Source of the DNA: JAMZMI01 sp963848175
GTDB lineage: Bacteria; Bacteroidota; Bacteroidia; Cytophagales; Cyclobacteriaceae
Length of the DNA: 64,000 nt
Assembly: GCA_963848175.1 (NCBI GenBank)
Contig: CAWKCO010000003.1
Coordinates: forward strand, 782,371 to 846,370
Direction: 5' to 3'
Part shown: one piece after another, positions 25,630-34,530 of the stretch
How the letters are laid out: each line of letters begins with the position of its first letter
Numbering within the stretch: the stretch's first letter is position 1
Made by a program: the position numbers and the translations under genes
The notes under the pieces: generated by a model
The model's database searches: none
What the model saw: only the letters and a program-made list of their open reading frames with translations
Told to the model about the DNA's origin: nothing

Positions 25630-25879
25630 TGACTTTTCGCTTTTACTATTGGCTCGAAAATCTATAAACTCACTATCCCAAAACCTACGAACGATCTTAA
25701 CAGAAGATAAAGAACTGTTGGAACGACTGGCTCAATGATCTCACAAAAGGAAGCTGGACATATTTTTGGAGTGTAGACCTCAAGCAAGCCCTTCCTTGTC
25801 CTGTTTTATTATCTGTTCAAAGTTGATTGGTGTAGCAGCTACTGTTATTGACTGGACGAAATGTCTTAGATTCGCTATG

Positions 25880-25927
25880 ATACAACCGAAATATCAACAC
25901 CTTTGGGTTGATAGCAAGTTGTTATGC
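25880..25927 (+). other. Putative compact attC-like site at the left edge of the cassette array
   Basis: An imperfect stem pairs ATACAAC (25880-25886) with GTTGTTAT (25918-25925), and an inner stem pairs TATCAAC (25892-25898) with GTTGATA (25907-25913). The unpaired spacers between the two stems are typical of attC folding. The putative crossover box GTTATGC is at 25921-25927. It is the exact reverse complement of GCATAAC at 26819, which is the relation expected between the start of a cassette and the R'' box of its own attC. It is less canonical than the two downstream sites. Confidence 0.5.
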
Positions 25928-25942
25928 TGAAACTTAATCGTA

Positions 25943-26824
25943 TTGAACACTCCTGTAACCAAATATTCATGCTGGCTCATCGATAATGTGAATTTTGATG
26001 GTAGCTCTTTCTATTCGCGGATAGAGAGCGAAGGTGTTGACCTAATAGTAACTACTTCTAAAGAGCTAGATAAAGTTGAAGGGCATTTAAAAGACTGGTT
26101 AAAAACGTATGTATTTGAGCATGGGATGCTTAGATCAACAAATTCGGCTTTGCCTATAAATTGTGTATTTGTTATTACAACGAACGGATACGAGAATAAT
26201 GAAAGTTCATTTGATCCTCAATTATTTCAAAAAAGCCTAAGAACAGTTTTTTACCCTCCAGCTCAAGTATCGTCTACGGGAACTTACATATCTAATGGAG
26301 GAGGTGCTGGCCCTAATTGGAACGATTATAGAATGTCGAAACCAGCTGCAATTAGTTCTTGTTCGTCAGAAACATTAAATCAAGCCATATGCTGTTACGA
26401 TATTCTCCGTGGGAAAAAGAAGTCAACATCTTATGTTCTGGATGAGATATACACACTAGCTAACATTAATAATGTGCTAATTGAACTACTGTCGATTTGG
26501 TCATTTATTGAAGGTTTTTGGTCAACGAAAGGTCAGCAATCAAATGTAACAGATAGTTTTAATTCTATGCTTGCCACAGACCTAGCCCCAGGTAAGGAAG
26601 GTAAACCAAAGCGAACTATTATTCAAAAGAAAATATCTACTCAAAACGGTAAACTTCGAAATCCAAAAGTTGATGATTTAAGACACATTCTTGCTCACGG
26701 AATGTATAAGAACATGGAAAGAGAATGGAGTAAAGAACAATGGGCTGCCATATTTGAACAACGTAACTTATTAGTCTCATTAGTCAATGAGTCGCTATTA
26801 AACCGAATCAAAAAATCAGCATAA
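25943..26824 (+). CDS. Cassette-borne protein with a HEPN-like C-terminal motif (293 aa)
   Basis: The start is a TTG at 25943, only ~20 bp after the inferred cassette boundary; no in-frame ATG is near. I recognise no named family for the N-terminal ~150 residues. Towards the C-terminus a helical segment (L-I-E-L-L-S-I-W-S-F-I-E-G-F) precedes L-R-H-I-L-A-H-G, an RX4H motif (R247, H252) like that of HEPN / Apea-like RNases and their relatives. A HEPN-type RNase or defence role is therefore possible but unproven. The stop codon lies inside the R'' box of the next attC site. Codon use is A/T-rich compared with nearby dnaE. Confidence 0.65.
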   Translation: MNTPVTKYSCWLIDNVNFDGSSFYSRIESEGVDLIVTTSKELDKVEGHLKDWLKTYVFEHGMLRSTNSALPINCVFVITTNGYENNESSFDPQLFQKSLRTVFYPPAQVSSTGTYISNGGGAGPNWNDYRMSKPAAISSCSSETLNQAICCYDILRGKKKSTSYVLDEIYTLANINNVLIELLSIWSFIEGFWSTKGQQSNVTDSFNSMLATDLAPGKEGKPKRTIIQKKISTQNGKLRNPKVDDLRHILAHGMYKNMEREWSKEQWAAIFEQRNLLVSLVNESLLNRIKKSA

Positions 26825-27012
26825 CAAGCTGTGATGAAATCATGCTTTGACAATGCCAGAGACTACTATTCTGCATTCTGGAAGCCCCACCAATTCTGAG
26901 AATTGGCCTATTGAGAAATAAAAAAAGTAATAGCCCATTTCGCAGAGTTGGCTATTTTGTAGACGAAACATTATCTTCACCAAAACGCACGATTCATACA
27001 GAGGCGTTATAT
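26819..27012 (+). other. attC-like recombination site (cassette 1)
   Basis: The left end is GCATAAC (26819-26825), spacer AAG, then an L''-like box CTGTGATGAAATCATGC (26829-26845). The right end is GCACGATTCATACAG (26987-27001), spacer AGGC, then GTTATAT (27006-27012). The two L boxes pair as CTGT(G)ATGAA(A)TCxTGC with two extra bases on one side only. That is the attC signature of single unpaired bases in an otherwise matched stem. The total of 194 nt is long but within the known range. Confidence 0.72.
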
Positions 27013-27038
27013 GCAACGACTTTATAAATAAGTAAATT

Positions 27039-27431
27039 ATGAATCAACAATGTAAACGAGCACAAACAGTAACTTTTATACTATTTGGAATAATTCTAGC
27101 ATTTACAATCGGAAATATATTTTACTACAAACTAGTCTTAAATACGGATCAAGAATTAAAAACGCAGTTGACAAGGCTTGTATTAAGTTTTGGAATTATG
27201 TATCTAATCTACATTGGGAAACATTGGGCAAAAATGCTCTTCTCTGTTCTATTAGTTGTCGGAATTGTAATTAGTATAATTGGAGTTTTTACAAATAGCG
27301 GTGGATACATATCAAGCATAATTTTTCTATTAGTAGCAATGGTTTATGCTTACACAATCTATTACATGAACGCGAATGATGATTTTGATGCGTTCATAAG
27401 ACATCAACGGGAATATTCTGACAGAACATAA
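27039..27431 (+). CDS. Cassette-borne small membrane protein (130 aa, about four helices)
   Basis: The ATG at 27039 lies 32 bp after the inferred crossover point at 27006/27007. Four hydrophobic segments are visible: V-T-F-I-L-F-G-I-I-L-A-F, L-V-L-S-F-G-I-M-Y-L-I-Y, L-F-S-V-L-L-V-V-G-I-V-I and I-I-F-L-L-V-A-M-V-Y-A-Y. A short charged tail (H-Q-R-E-Y-S-D-R-T) ends the protein. No family is recognised. The gene is A/T-rich and has no partner on the same strand except the upstream cassette gene. Confidence 0.68.
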   Translation: MNQQCKRAQTVTFILFGIILAFTIGNIFYYKLVLNTDQELKTQLTRLVLSFGIMYLIYIGKHWAKMLFSVLLVVGIVISIIGVFTNSGGYISSIIFLLVAMVYAYTIYYMNANDDFDAFIRHQREYSDRT

Positions 27432-27435
27432 AAGC

Positions 27436-27627
27436 ATATAACAAGGTCTGATATCCCATGGCAGTTTAGAGGTGAGATTGGCTTTAGTGCTTTCTGGATT
27501 CACCGGAAAAATCTCCGATTTTTCACATGAGACGAAAAAGGTATGATGAAAAATCAGAGATTTTTCCTACTTTGATTCCGACACTTTAACTTACACCAAC
27601 GCCACAGGATATAGACAGGCGTTAAGT
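27436..27627 (+). other. attC-like recombination site (cassette 2)
   Basis: The left end is ATATAAC (27436-27442), spacer AAG, then GTCTGATATCCCATGGC (27446-27462). The right end is GCCACAGGATATAGAC (27601-27616), spacer AGGC, then GTTAAGT (27621-27627), which fits GTTRRRY. The L boxes pair as GTCT(G)ATATCC with one extra G and a further TGGC/GCCA match. ATATAAC is the exact complement of GTTATAT at the start of this same cassette (27006). The 192-nt length is almost the same as for the preceding site. Confidence 0.72.
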
Positions 27628-27687
27628 AACAAACCTCCAGCCTGTAAGATCTCCGTGATCTGTACATTCTGGGATCGTGCAGCTTGT

Positions 27688-27722
27688 CATTGTCATCCTG
27701 AGCTTGTCGAAGGAAGACAATG
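27688..27722. repeat. Short inverted repeat around a TCATCCTGAGCTTGTCGAAGGA-like interspersed sequence
   Basis: CATTGTC (27688-27694) and GACAATG (27716-27722) flank TCCTGAGCTTGTCGAAGGA. This core occurs widely as an intergenic repeat in Bacteroidota and other genomes, from memory. It lies between the last attC-like site and the msrB gene. Confidence 0.5.
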
Positions 27723-27773
27723 CCATGCAAAACACAGCGTAAAGCGGTCAGCGAATAGCGGTAGGCGGCTATC

Positions 27774-28263
27774 TTACTTCTTCTCAAAATCCAGCGAAAC
27801 AGAATTGATACAATACCTCAACCCTGTCGGTTTTGGGCCATCAGGAAAAACATGGCCTAGGTGTCCGCCACAGCGGGAGCAGAGCACCTCGGTGCGCACC
27901 ATTCCGTAGGCATTATCTTCTTCGCTGGCTACATTTTGATCATTGATGGGAGCATAGAATGAAGGCCAGCCAGTGCCTGATTTGAATTTGGTTTTGGACT
28001 CAAAGAGCGGAAGTTTACAAGCAGCACAGATGTACACTCCTTGTTCTTTGTTTTCTAGCAAATCTCCTGTGAATGCCCTTTCCGTGCCTTTTTTTCTCAA
28101 GACATAATACTCTTGATCCGTTAGTCGCGCTTTCCATTCTGACTCAGAGAGATTCCATTCCGAAGAGGTGAGTTGATTTGGAAGAAGAGTTTGTTTGTTC
28201 GGTGCTTTGCCCACATGCACCCAGTGCAAGAAGTAGTATTAGGCTATAAAAACTGGTTTTCAT
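27774..28263 (-). CDS. msrB: Peptide-methionine (R)-S-oxide reductase MsrB, probable lipoprotein with a broken N-terminal frame
   Basis: The MsrB domain reduces methionine-R-sulfoxide. It has two Zn-type CXXC pairs (C-A-A-C and C-S-R-C-G-G-H), the G-T-G-W-P-S-F motif and the catalytic region R-Y-C-I-N-S. The intact frame starts only at a TTG (28229). An ATG at 28263 in another frame encodes a lipoprotein signal (L-L-A-L-G-A-C-G-Q-S) that overlaps it. Removing one base from the short T-runs at 28190-28196 (AAA on the minus strand) fuses the two. I infer an envelope-anchored MsrB. A second, cytoplasmic-looking msrB lies at 29581. Confidence 0.85.
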
Positions 28264-28313
28264 ATTTCAACTTTTGAGTTCTTATAGCCTAACGCTGACA
28301 GGGAAGATAGTGT

Positions 28314-29510
28314 TTACTTGAAACGCTTCAATGCAAGCCCCGCGACATGCGTACCGATGGCAAGTGATGAGGTCGCAGCAGGAGAAGGTGCATTGCCTAC
28401 GTTGATGGCTTTTTCACTTTCCAAAATCAAGAAGTCATCGATAAGACCTCCGTTGCGATCGCAGGCTTGGGCGCGTACACCTGAGCCTCCTGGTACTAGA
28501 TCAGATTGCTCTATCTCTGGGATCAGCTCCTGTAGTGCTTTAGTGAAAGCCGATTTTGAGAAAGAGCGATAAAATTCGCCCATGCCAGTTTTCCAGTATT
28601 TTCCTGCCACTTTTCTAAAGCCTTTCCACCCCAAGCTACCCGCAAGATCACCAAGATTGATATCTGTCTTTTTATACCCTTCACGCTTAAATGCAAAAAC
28701 TGCGTTTGGCCCAGCTTCTATGCCACCGCCAATCATCCGTGTGAAGTGAACGCCCAAGAAAGGGAATGCAGGATCAGGCACAGGGTAGATCAGGTGCTTT
28801 ACTAGATGCTCTTTTTCAGGTTTGATTTTGTAATATTCTCCTCTGAAAGGAATGATTCTATAATCCACTGGCATGCCAGTGAGCTTTGCCACTTGATCAG
28901 AATAAAGACCAGAGCAATTGATGACTAGGCGGGTGATCAGCGTTTGATGGTCTGTCTCTACTTCTATAAATTGACCCTTTTCTTTGATATTCAAAACTTT
29001 GTTTCCTACAAAAATGTCCCCGTTGAAATGCTTGATTTTTTCCGCGTATTTGTAAGAAACTTCTTTGTAGTCGATAATTCCAGTTTGTGGTACGTACAGT
29101 CCTTGCACGCCATTCACGTGAGGCTCATGCTCTTTAAGTTCGTCCCCTTGTAATCTTTTTATTCCAGTGAGGCCATTTTGAATCCCTCTCTCATAAAGCG
29201 TATTGAGCGCATCTATTTGCGAGTCTTTGGTGGCTACCACAATCTTGCCGCAGAGCTCGAAGTTAATTTCTTCCTCTCGACAAAATTTCACCAATTGGTT
29301 GTAGCCGTCTACGCAGTTTTTCGCTTTTAGACTTCCGGGCTTGTAGTACAACCCTGAGTGAATAACACCACTATTGTGGCCAGTTTGATGTTTGGCGAGA
29401 CCACTTTCTTTTTCTACTACCGCCACCCTTAGTTTAGGATTGGCTTCTTTTATTCTCAATGCTGAAGCAAGACCTACAATCCCACCTCCAATGACCACTA
29501 CATTGTACAT
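28314..29510 (-). CDS. lhgO: L-2-hydroxyglutarate oxidase
   Basis: This FAD-dependent oxidoreductase converts L-2-hydroxyglutarate to 2-oxoglutarate. The start is the ATG at 29510 (M-Y-N-V-V-V-I-G-G-G-I-V-G-L-A), which directly precedes the Rossmann FAD motif; upstream codons in the frame lack conservation. Family motifs H-Q-T-G-H-N-S-G-V-I-H-S-G-L-Y-Y and G-G-S-G-V-R-A-Q and a C-terminal N-A-P-S-P-A-A-T-S-S-L motif are present. Its ~398 aa match LhgO. It lies between two msrB genes on the same strand, which suggests a redox-maintenance cluster. Confidence 0.92.
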   Translation of the reverse strand: MYNVVVIGGGIVGLASALRIKEANPKLRVAVVEKESGLAKHQTGHNSGVIHSGLYYKPGSLKAKNCVDGYNQLVKFCREEEINFELCGKIVVATKDSQIDALNTLYERGIQNGLTGIKRLQGDELKEHEPHVNGVQGLYVPQTGIIDYKEVSYKYAEKIKHFNGDIFVGNKVLNIKEKGQFIEVETDHQTLITRLVINCSGLYSDQVAKLTGMPVDYRIIPFRGEYYKIKPEKEHLVKHLIYPVPDPAFPFLGVHFTRMIGGGIEAGPNAVFAFKREGYKKTDINLGDLAGSLGWKGFRKVAGKYWKTGMGEFYRSFSKSAFTKALQELIPEIEQSDLVPGGSGVRAQACDRNGGLIDDFLILESEKAINVGNAPSPAATSSLAIGTHVAGLALKRFK

Positions 29511-29580
29511 TAGACAACCTGTTTTGTTTTGCCGCAAATATGTGAAAAATGATTTTCCTAATTGCTGATATTTACACAGG

Positions 29581-29976
29581 TTATTTCGATTTCTGAAAGT
29601 TAAGTGAGGCACTGTTCATGCAGTATCGCTCGCCAGTAGGTTTGGGGCCATCGTGAAAAACATGTCCCAGATGCCCATCGCACTTGGCGCAGGTCACTTC
29701 TGTTCGCGTCATCCCATGACTCGTATCCATCGTGAGTTTTACTGCATCTTTTGACAAAGGAGCAAAAAAGCTTGGCCATCCTGATCCAGAATCAAATTTT
29801 GTGTCTGATGCAAAAAGGGGATTGCCACAGCCTGAGCACTCATACATGCCACTGTCTTTGTTGTCTAGTAGCGCGCCCGTCCATGCCCGTTCTGTTCCTT
29901 TTTCTCTTAAAATTCGGTACTGATCGGCGCTAAGCTCATTTCGCCATTCTTCTTCACTTTTATTAACTTTCTCCAT
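29581..29976 (-). CDS. msrB: Peptide-methionine (R)-S-oxide reductase MsrB (cytoplasmic-type)
   Basis: The 131-aa product is a complete MsrB domain: E-W-R-N-E-L at the start, zinc cysteines C-S-G-C-G and C-A-K-C-D, G-S-G-W-P-S-F, and the catalytic R-Y-C-M-N-S near the end. It has no signal peptide, unlike the paralogue at 27774. The stop is ~70 bp upstream of the lhgO start, so both are likely transcribed together. It is divergent from the RND operon. Confidence 0.93.
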   Translation of the reverse strand: MEKVNKSEEEWRNELSADQYRILREKGTERAWTGALLDNKDSGMYECSGCGNPLFASDTKFDSGSGWPSFFAPLSKDAVKLTMDTSHGMTRTEVTCAKCDGHLGHVFHDGPKPTGERYCMNSASLNFQKSK

Positions 29977-30113
29977 AGTTGACTTCCTTTTCGATGTAGT
30001 AATTTGGCATCTTCAAAGTGATAACCTGCCGTTCATCAAGTTAGAGGACAATAATGAAACCTAAACAGTTCAATTCCTTTAACAGTACTCGGTATCACAC
30101 AACCTATTTTGTT

Positions 30114-31299
30114 ATGAATAAAAGACAGCTCACCATTTTTGGGACTGCAGCCTTGATTATGCTTGTCTCTTTCGGTGCTTCGTATTTCTTTTCTAGCTTA
30201 AAAGAAGAGCCAGAGGCCAAAAAGCAGGTCAAGGTTAAGAAATACGTAAAAACTACTCCGGTGGTTTATGGGGACATCAAGACCACCATCAATGCTTATG
30301 GGCGAGTGCAGGCAGCTCAGCATTTGGATTTGCTATCAGAGGTGGCGGGTAGAATGTACCAAGGCCAAGTTAGGCTTAAGGCCGGTGAGAGTTTCAAAAA
30401 AGGAACATTGCTGTTTTTTGTTGATGATACAGAAGCTTCTCTTAATTTAAAGTCCCAGAAGAGTAATTTTTTGAGAGATATCGCCGCTATTCTTCCAGAT
30501 TCCAAGGTTGATTTCAAAGACAATTTTGATGCATGGAGTAAATACTTTTCTTCTATAGATATAGACAAAGATTTGCCTTCCTTACCAGAAGTGAAATCTG
30601 AAAAGGAGAAGACTTTTTTGGCTACTAAGGGGATATATTCCACTTTTTATACCATTAAGAGTGCTGAAAGCAGATTGAAAAAACATCGCTATTACGCACC
30701 ATTCGATGGCAGTATCACGGAAGTAGTGATGGAATCTGGCGCATTTATCAATCCAGGAACCAGAATAGGCCGAATCATGAAAACCAATGCTTTGGAGCTG
30801 AAAGTATCTGTGGAAACGAGAGATGTGGCATGGATCCAAACAGGAACTTTAGCGGCGATCTGGTCGGATGATACGCAACAAGAGTTTGGAGGTGAAGTGG
30901 TGAGAATCAGCGATTTTGTAAATCAAAATACGCAATCAGTGGACGTGTTTCTCCGTATTTCGCCTAAAGGGAAATAAAGTCTATGACGGGCAGTTTATGC
31001 GTGCCTCCATTCCTGCACGAGTTGTGAAAAATGGAATGACTATTCCTCGACAAGCGCTCTATAATGGAGATGAGGTTTTTGTTTTGGAGGATACGCTCCT
31101 CAAAGTAAAACACGTTACTATCAATCGTTTGTTGGAAGAAGAAGCCATTGTGAGCGGATTGGAACCAAATGTAGATTTAGTGATTGAGCCCATGATCGGC
31201 GCTCATAATAACATGACGGCATTCAAATTAGATAGTAAAGAAGTTGAATTTGCTTCCGAAAAAGACGGCAAGGTCATTAAGCCTACTACCACCAATTAA
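30114..31299 (+). CDS. RND efflux periplasmic adaptor (membrane fusion protein), frame broken at ~30966
   Basis: I choose ATG 30114 because it opens an N-terminal membrane anchor (L-T-I-F-G-T-A-A-L-I-M-L-V). The lipoyl half-motifs (V-Q-A-A-Q-H-L-D-L and Y-Y-A-P-F-D-G-S-I) and the beta-barrel domain follow. The first frame ends at 30977; the rest (V-Y-D-G-Q-F-M-R-A-S-I-P-A) is in the next frame to 31299. Dropping one base of the AAAGGG at 30966-30971 restores it. The coiled-coil hairpin is short. It heads the efflux operon, and the pump gene begins 11 bp after its stop. Confidence 0.88.
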
Positions 31300-31310
31300 T
31301 CGCGATAGAT

Positions 31311-34300
31311 ATGGGTTCGATAAAAGGAATTGTGGAATACGTGGTGAAATATCCCGTCTTAGCCAATATACTCATAGCCCTCACTTTGGTGGCGGGAGTT
31401 GTGAGCATGGTTGCGACTAAAAAGTCTTTCTTCCCGATAGCCAAAGATCGCGTGATCCAAATCACGGTGACTTATCCTGGCGCTTCTCCACAAGAGATGG
31501 AGGAAGGGGTTACTACTAAGATCGAAGAGGCTATCAATACCATTTCAGGTATAGATGAGATCAATTCTACCTCTTCCGAAAACGTGTCTAGCATCAATAT
31601 CCTGACACTCGACAATTACGATATAGATGAGGTCTATACCGAGGTGAAAAATGCCATTGACGGTATTTCAGCTTTTCCGGCGGCCGCAGAAAAGCCCATT
31701 ATTTTCAAACAAAAATGGAGATCAACTGCGCAATGGATGGGGTTGACGGGTGATGTAAGCCTGAAAACCATGAAAGGTTATGCTGAGGAGATAGAGGATG
31801 ATCTTTTGGCTACAGGCCAAATCAGTCAGGTCAATATCAGCGGTTTTCCTGATTTGGAGATTTCTATTGAAGTGACCGAAGACGTTCTGAGAAGGTACAA
31901 CCTTACTTTTGATCAGGTAGCTGCCGCTGTGCGATCCAATAACAGAGATGTGTCCGCTGGTTCTGTTAAGTCTACTTCTGAAGAAATTTTGATTCGCTCC
32001 ATGGCCAAAGAGACAGACGCGGAGCTGATAGGCGATATTGTTCTGCGAAGCAATCCAGACGGAAGCAAGTTGCTCGTACGTGATGTTGCTACTGTCAAAG
32101 AGCAATTTATGGATGTACCTCACGAAGCTTTCTTGAATGGCGAACCTGCCGTTTTTATAGAGGTCAAAAAGCTAGAGGAGGAAGATTTGGCAGTGATTTC
32201 CAGTATCGTAGAGAAATATGTCAAGGGTTTTAACGAAAAGAATGATGTTGTGAAGCTCACGGTCACGTGGGATTTCAACAATATGCTCAATGAACGATTG
32301 GATATGCTCACTTCCAATGGGATTGTGGGGCTTTTGCTTGTCCTAGTTTCATTAGGGCTGTTTTTGAGTTTGAGATTATCTTTTTGGGTGGCTTGGGGCA
32401 TCCCGTCATCTTTCCTTGGGATGTTTATTCTGGGAACGATGGTGGGGCTCACTATCAATATGATTTCCCTTTTCGGAATGATTCTCGTGATAGGGATTTT
32501 GGTCGATGATGGGATCGTAATCGCAGAGAATATCTTCGCTCATTTTGAGAAAACAGGTAATCCTATTAAAGCCGCAATCGCAGGAACAGTTGAAGTGTTG
32601 CCAGCGGTCTTTACTTCCGTGACCACCACCATCGTGGCTTTCTTGCCGCTGCTATTTCTCACAGGAGGTTTTGAATTTCTCAAAGACATGGCCTATGTCG
32701 TGATTTTTAGTTTGGGATTTTCCCTGATAGAAGCGTGTTTTATTCTGCCAGCCCACCTTGCGAACAAAAAGGTACTAAGCATTAAAAAAGAAGATACCCG
32801 AAGCTACAAGATTCGAAAAGTGCTCAATGGATTCATAGACTATATGAAGTTTAAGATTTATGGGCGGATGCTTAGTTATGCCATTACCCACAGACCCGTT
32901 GCGGTAGCGGTGCTTGTAGGTTTTATTGTAATAGTGGTTGGCTTACTTCAGGGAGGACAGATCAAAGCCACATTTTTCCCTCAGATTCCTTTCAATAGTC
33001 TCAATATCGATATCGTCTTTTTACCTGGAGAGAGAGAAGACAAAGTTTTGAGCTATTTGCAGCGCTTCGATGATGCGGTTTGGCAAGTAAATGATGAGCT
33101 GAAAGCGGAGTTTGAAACTGATGAAAATATTATAAAATATACCTTCACAGGGGTTGGTTATACGAATTCTGGCGAGAGTGGCTCGCACGCTGGAAATGTG
33201 GATGTGATGTTTGAGCAATTAGATAAGTTTGGGATCAATCAATTTGACCTTATTGCCAAGATTCGCAAAGCCATTGGGCCTGTGCCAGAAGCGGATAAAT
33301 TTAGTGTTGGTGGCCAAAGCCGATGGGGAAAGCCCGTTTCGGTGATGCTTTTGGGTAAAAATTATCAAGAGCTGGGAGAGGCCAAAGACTATTTAAAAGC
33401 CGAGCTGGCGGAGCTTTCGGACTTAAAGGAAATTCAAGACAATGTGCCCATAGGTAGGAGGGAGATGCTTTTCGAATTGCGTCCGGAGGCATATTTCTTA
33501 GGTTTGAACAATGCGGACATAACCAAGCAAATGCGTCAGGGCTTTTTTGGTGAGGAGGTTCAGCGATTTATGAAAGGAAATGATGAGCTGAAAGTGTGGG
33601 TGCGCTATCCGAATAGTGGGCGTAGAAGTATAGGGCAGTTGGAAGACGTTAAGATAAAGACACCAACAGGGCAGGAGTTTCCTTTGGCACAGTTGGCAGA
33701 TTATAAGATAGAAAGGGGAGTTTCAGGGATCAAACATTACAATACTTCTCGTGTAGTAACAGTAGAAGCGGAGATGCAAGACCCCTTTGCAGAAGTGCCA
33801 CCTATCTTGAAGAAAATTGATGAAGAGATCATACCCAAACTACTGGAAAAGTATCCGTCTGTAAAAGTGGATTATGGCGGGCAATCCAAAGAAAGTGATC
33901 GGGCTGGTAAAGAGATCGGGCTGTTCTTTGGAGGAGCGTTTTTGTTGATTTTTTTTATTCTAATGATTACTTTTCGCTCTTTCTATCAAGCATTGATGAT
34001 CTTGATTATGATCCCACTTGGCTTCATTGGAGCCATATTTGGCCATGGGGTCGAGTCTTGGGTGAGCGCACGAGAGTTGCCCGTATCACTGCTGAGCGTC
34101 TGGGGAATGGTGGCGCTATCTGGTGTGATAATCAACGATGCGGTAGTGTTTTTATCCAAATTCAATTCTTTGGTAAAGGAAGATGGCCTTAAGGTGATGG
34201 AAGCGGCCTACGAAGCAGGAATTGCCAGGTTTAGAGCGATTATACTTACTTCCCTGACCACTGTACTTGGACTATTTCCATTGATAAAAGAAACAAGCTT

Positions 34301-34520
34301 TCAAGCACAATTTCTTGTGCCTATGGCCATTTCAGTAGCCTATGGAGTACTTATTGGTACATTTATTATTCTGCTCTTTTTCCCTGTACTTATACTTTTG
34401 TTGAACGATTTTAGACGTGCACTTAAGTGGCTTTGGACAGGAAAGAAACCTAGTAGAGAGGAAGTAGAAACTGTAGTTGTGCAGGAAGAAAGACTCAAAG
34501 AATACCGCGAATCAGCCTAA
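31311..34520 (+). CDS. RND-family efflux transporter permease (1069 aa)
   Basis: This proton-driven inner-membrane pump has the usual layout: TM1 near residue 15, a large periplasmic domain, TM2-6 with the V-D-D-G-I-V-I-A-E-N relay motif, TM7, a second periplasmic domain and TM8-12. Its length is normal for the AcrB/HAE superfamily. The second set of helices contains I-I-N-D-A-V-V-F. Substrate cannot be read from the sequence. It sits between its adaptor and a TolC-like gene, so the three form a complete tripartite system. Confidence 0.94.
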   Translation: MGSIKGIVEYVVKYPVLANILIALTLVAGVVSMVATKKSFFPIAKDRVIQITVTYPGASPQEMEEGVTTKIEEAINTISGIDEINSTSSENVSSINILTLDNYDIDEVYTEVKNAIDGISAFPAAAEKPIIFKQKWRSTAQWMGLTGDVSLKTMKGYAEEIEDDLLATGQISQVNISGFPDLEISIEVTEDVLRRYNLTFDQVAAAVRSNNRDVSAGSVKSTSEEILIRSMAKETDAELIGDIVLRSNPDGSKLLVRDVATVKEQFMDVPHEAFLNGEPAVFIEVKKLEEEDLAVISSIVEKYVKGFNEKNDVVKLTVTWDFNNMLNERLDMLTSNGIVGLLLVLVSLGLFLSLRLSFWVAWGIPSSFLGMFILGTMVGLTINMISLFGMILVIGILVDDGIVIAENIFAHFEKTGNPIKAAIAGTVEVLPAVFTSVTTTIVAFLPLLFLTGGFEFLKDMAYVVIFSLGFSLIEACFILPAHLANKKVLSIKKEDTRSYKIRKVLNGFIDYMKFKIYGRMLSYAITHRPVAVAVLVGFIVIVVGLLQGGQIKATFFPQIPFNSLNIDIVFLPGEREDKVLSYLQRFDDAVWQVNDELKAEFETDENIIKYTFTGVGYTNSGESGSHAGNVDVMFEQLDKFGINQFDLIAKIRKAIGPVPEADKFSVGGQSRWGKPVSVMLLGKNYQELGEAKDYLKAELAELSDLKEIQDNVPIGRREMLFELRPEAYFLGLNNADITKQMRQGFFGEEVQRFMKGNDELKVWVRYPNSGRRSIGQLEDVKIKTPTGQEFPLAQLADYKIERGVSGIKHYNTSRVVTVEAEMQDPFAEVPPILKKIDEEIIPKLLEKYPSVKVDYGGQSKESDRAGKEIGLFFGGAFLLIFFILMITFRSFYQALMILIMIPLGFIGAIFGHGVESWVSARELPVSLLSVWGMVALSGVIINDAVVFLSKFNSLVKEDGLKVMEAAYEAGIARFRAIILTSLTTVLGLFPLIKETSFQAQFLVPMAISVAYGVLIGTFIILLFFPVLILLLNDFRRALKWLWTGKKPSREEVETVVVQEERLKEYRESA

Positions 34521-34530
34521 GAAGATTAAA

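Noticed and set aside
27655..27909. Plus-strand frame overlapping the msrB 3' end
   Set aside because: It consists of the interspersed repeat and antisense of msrB; no coding support.
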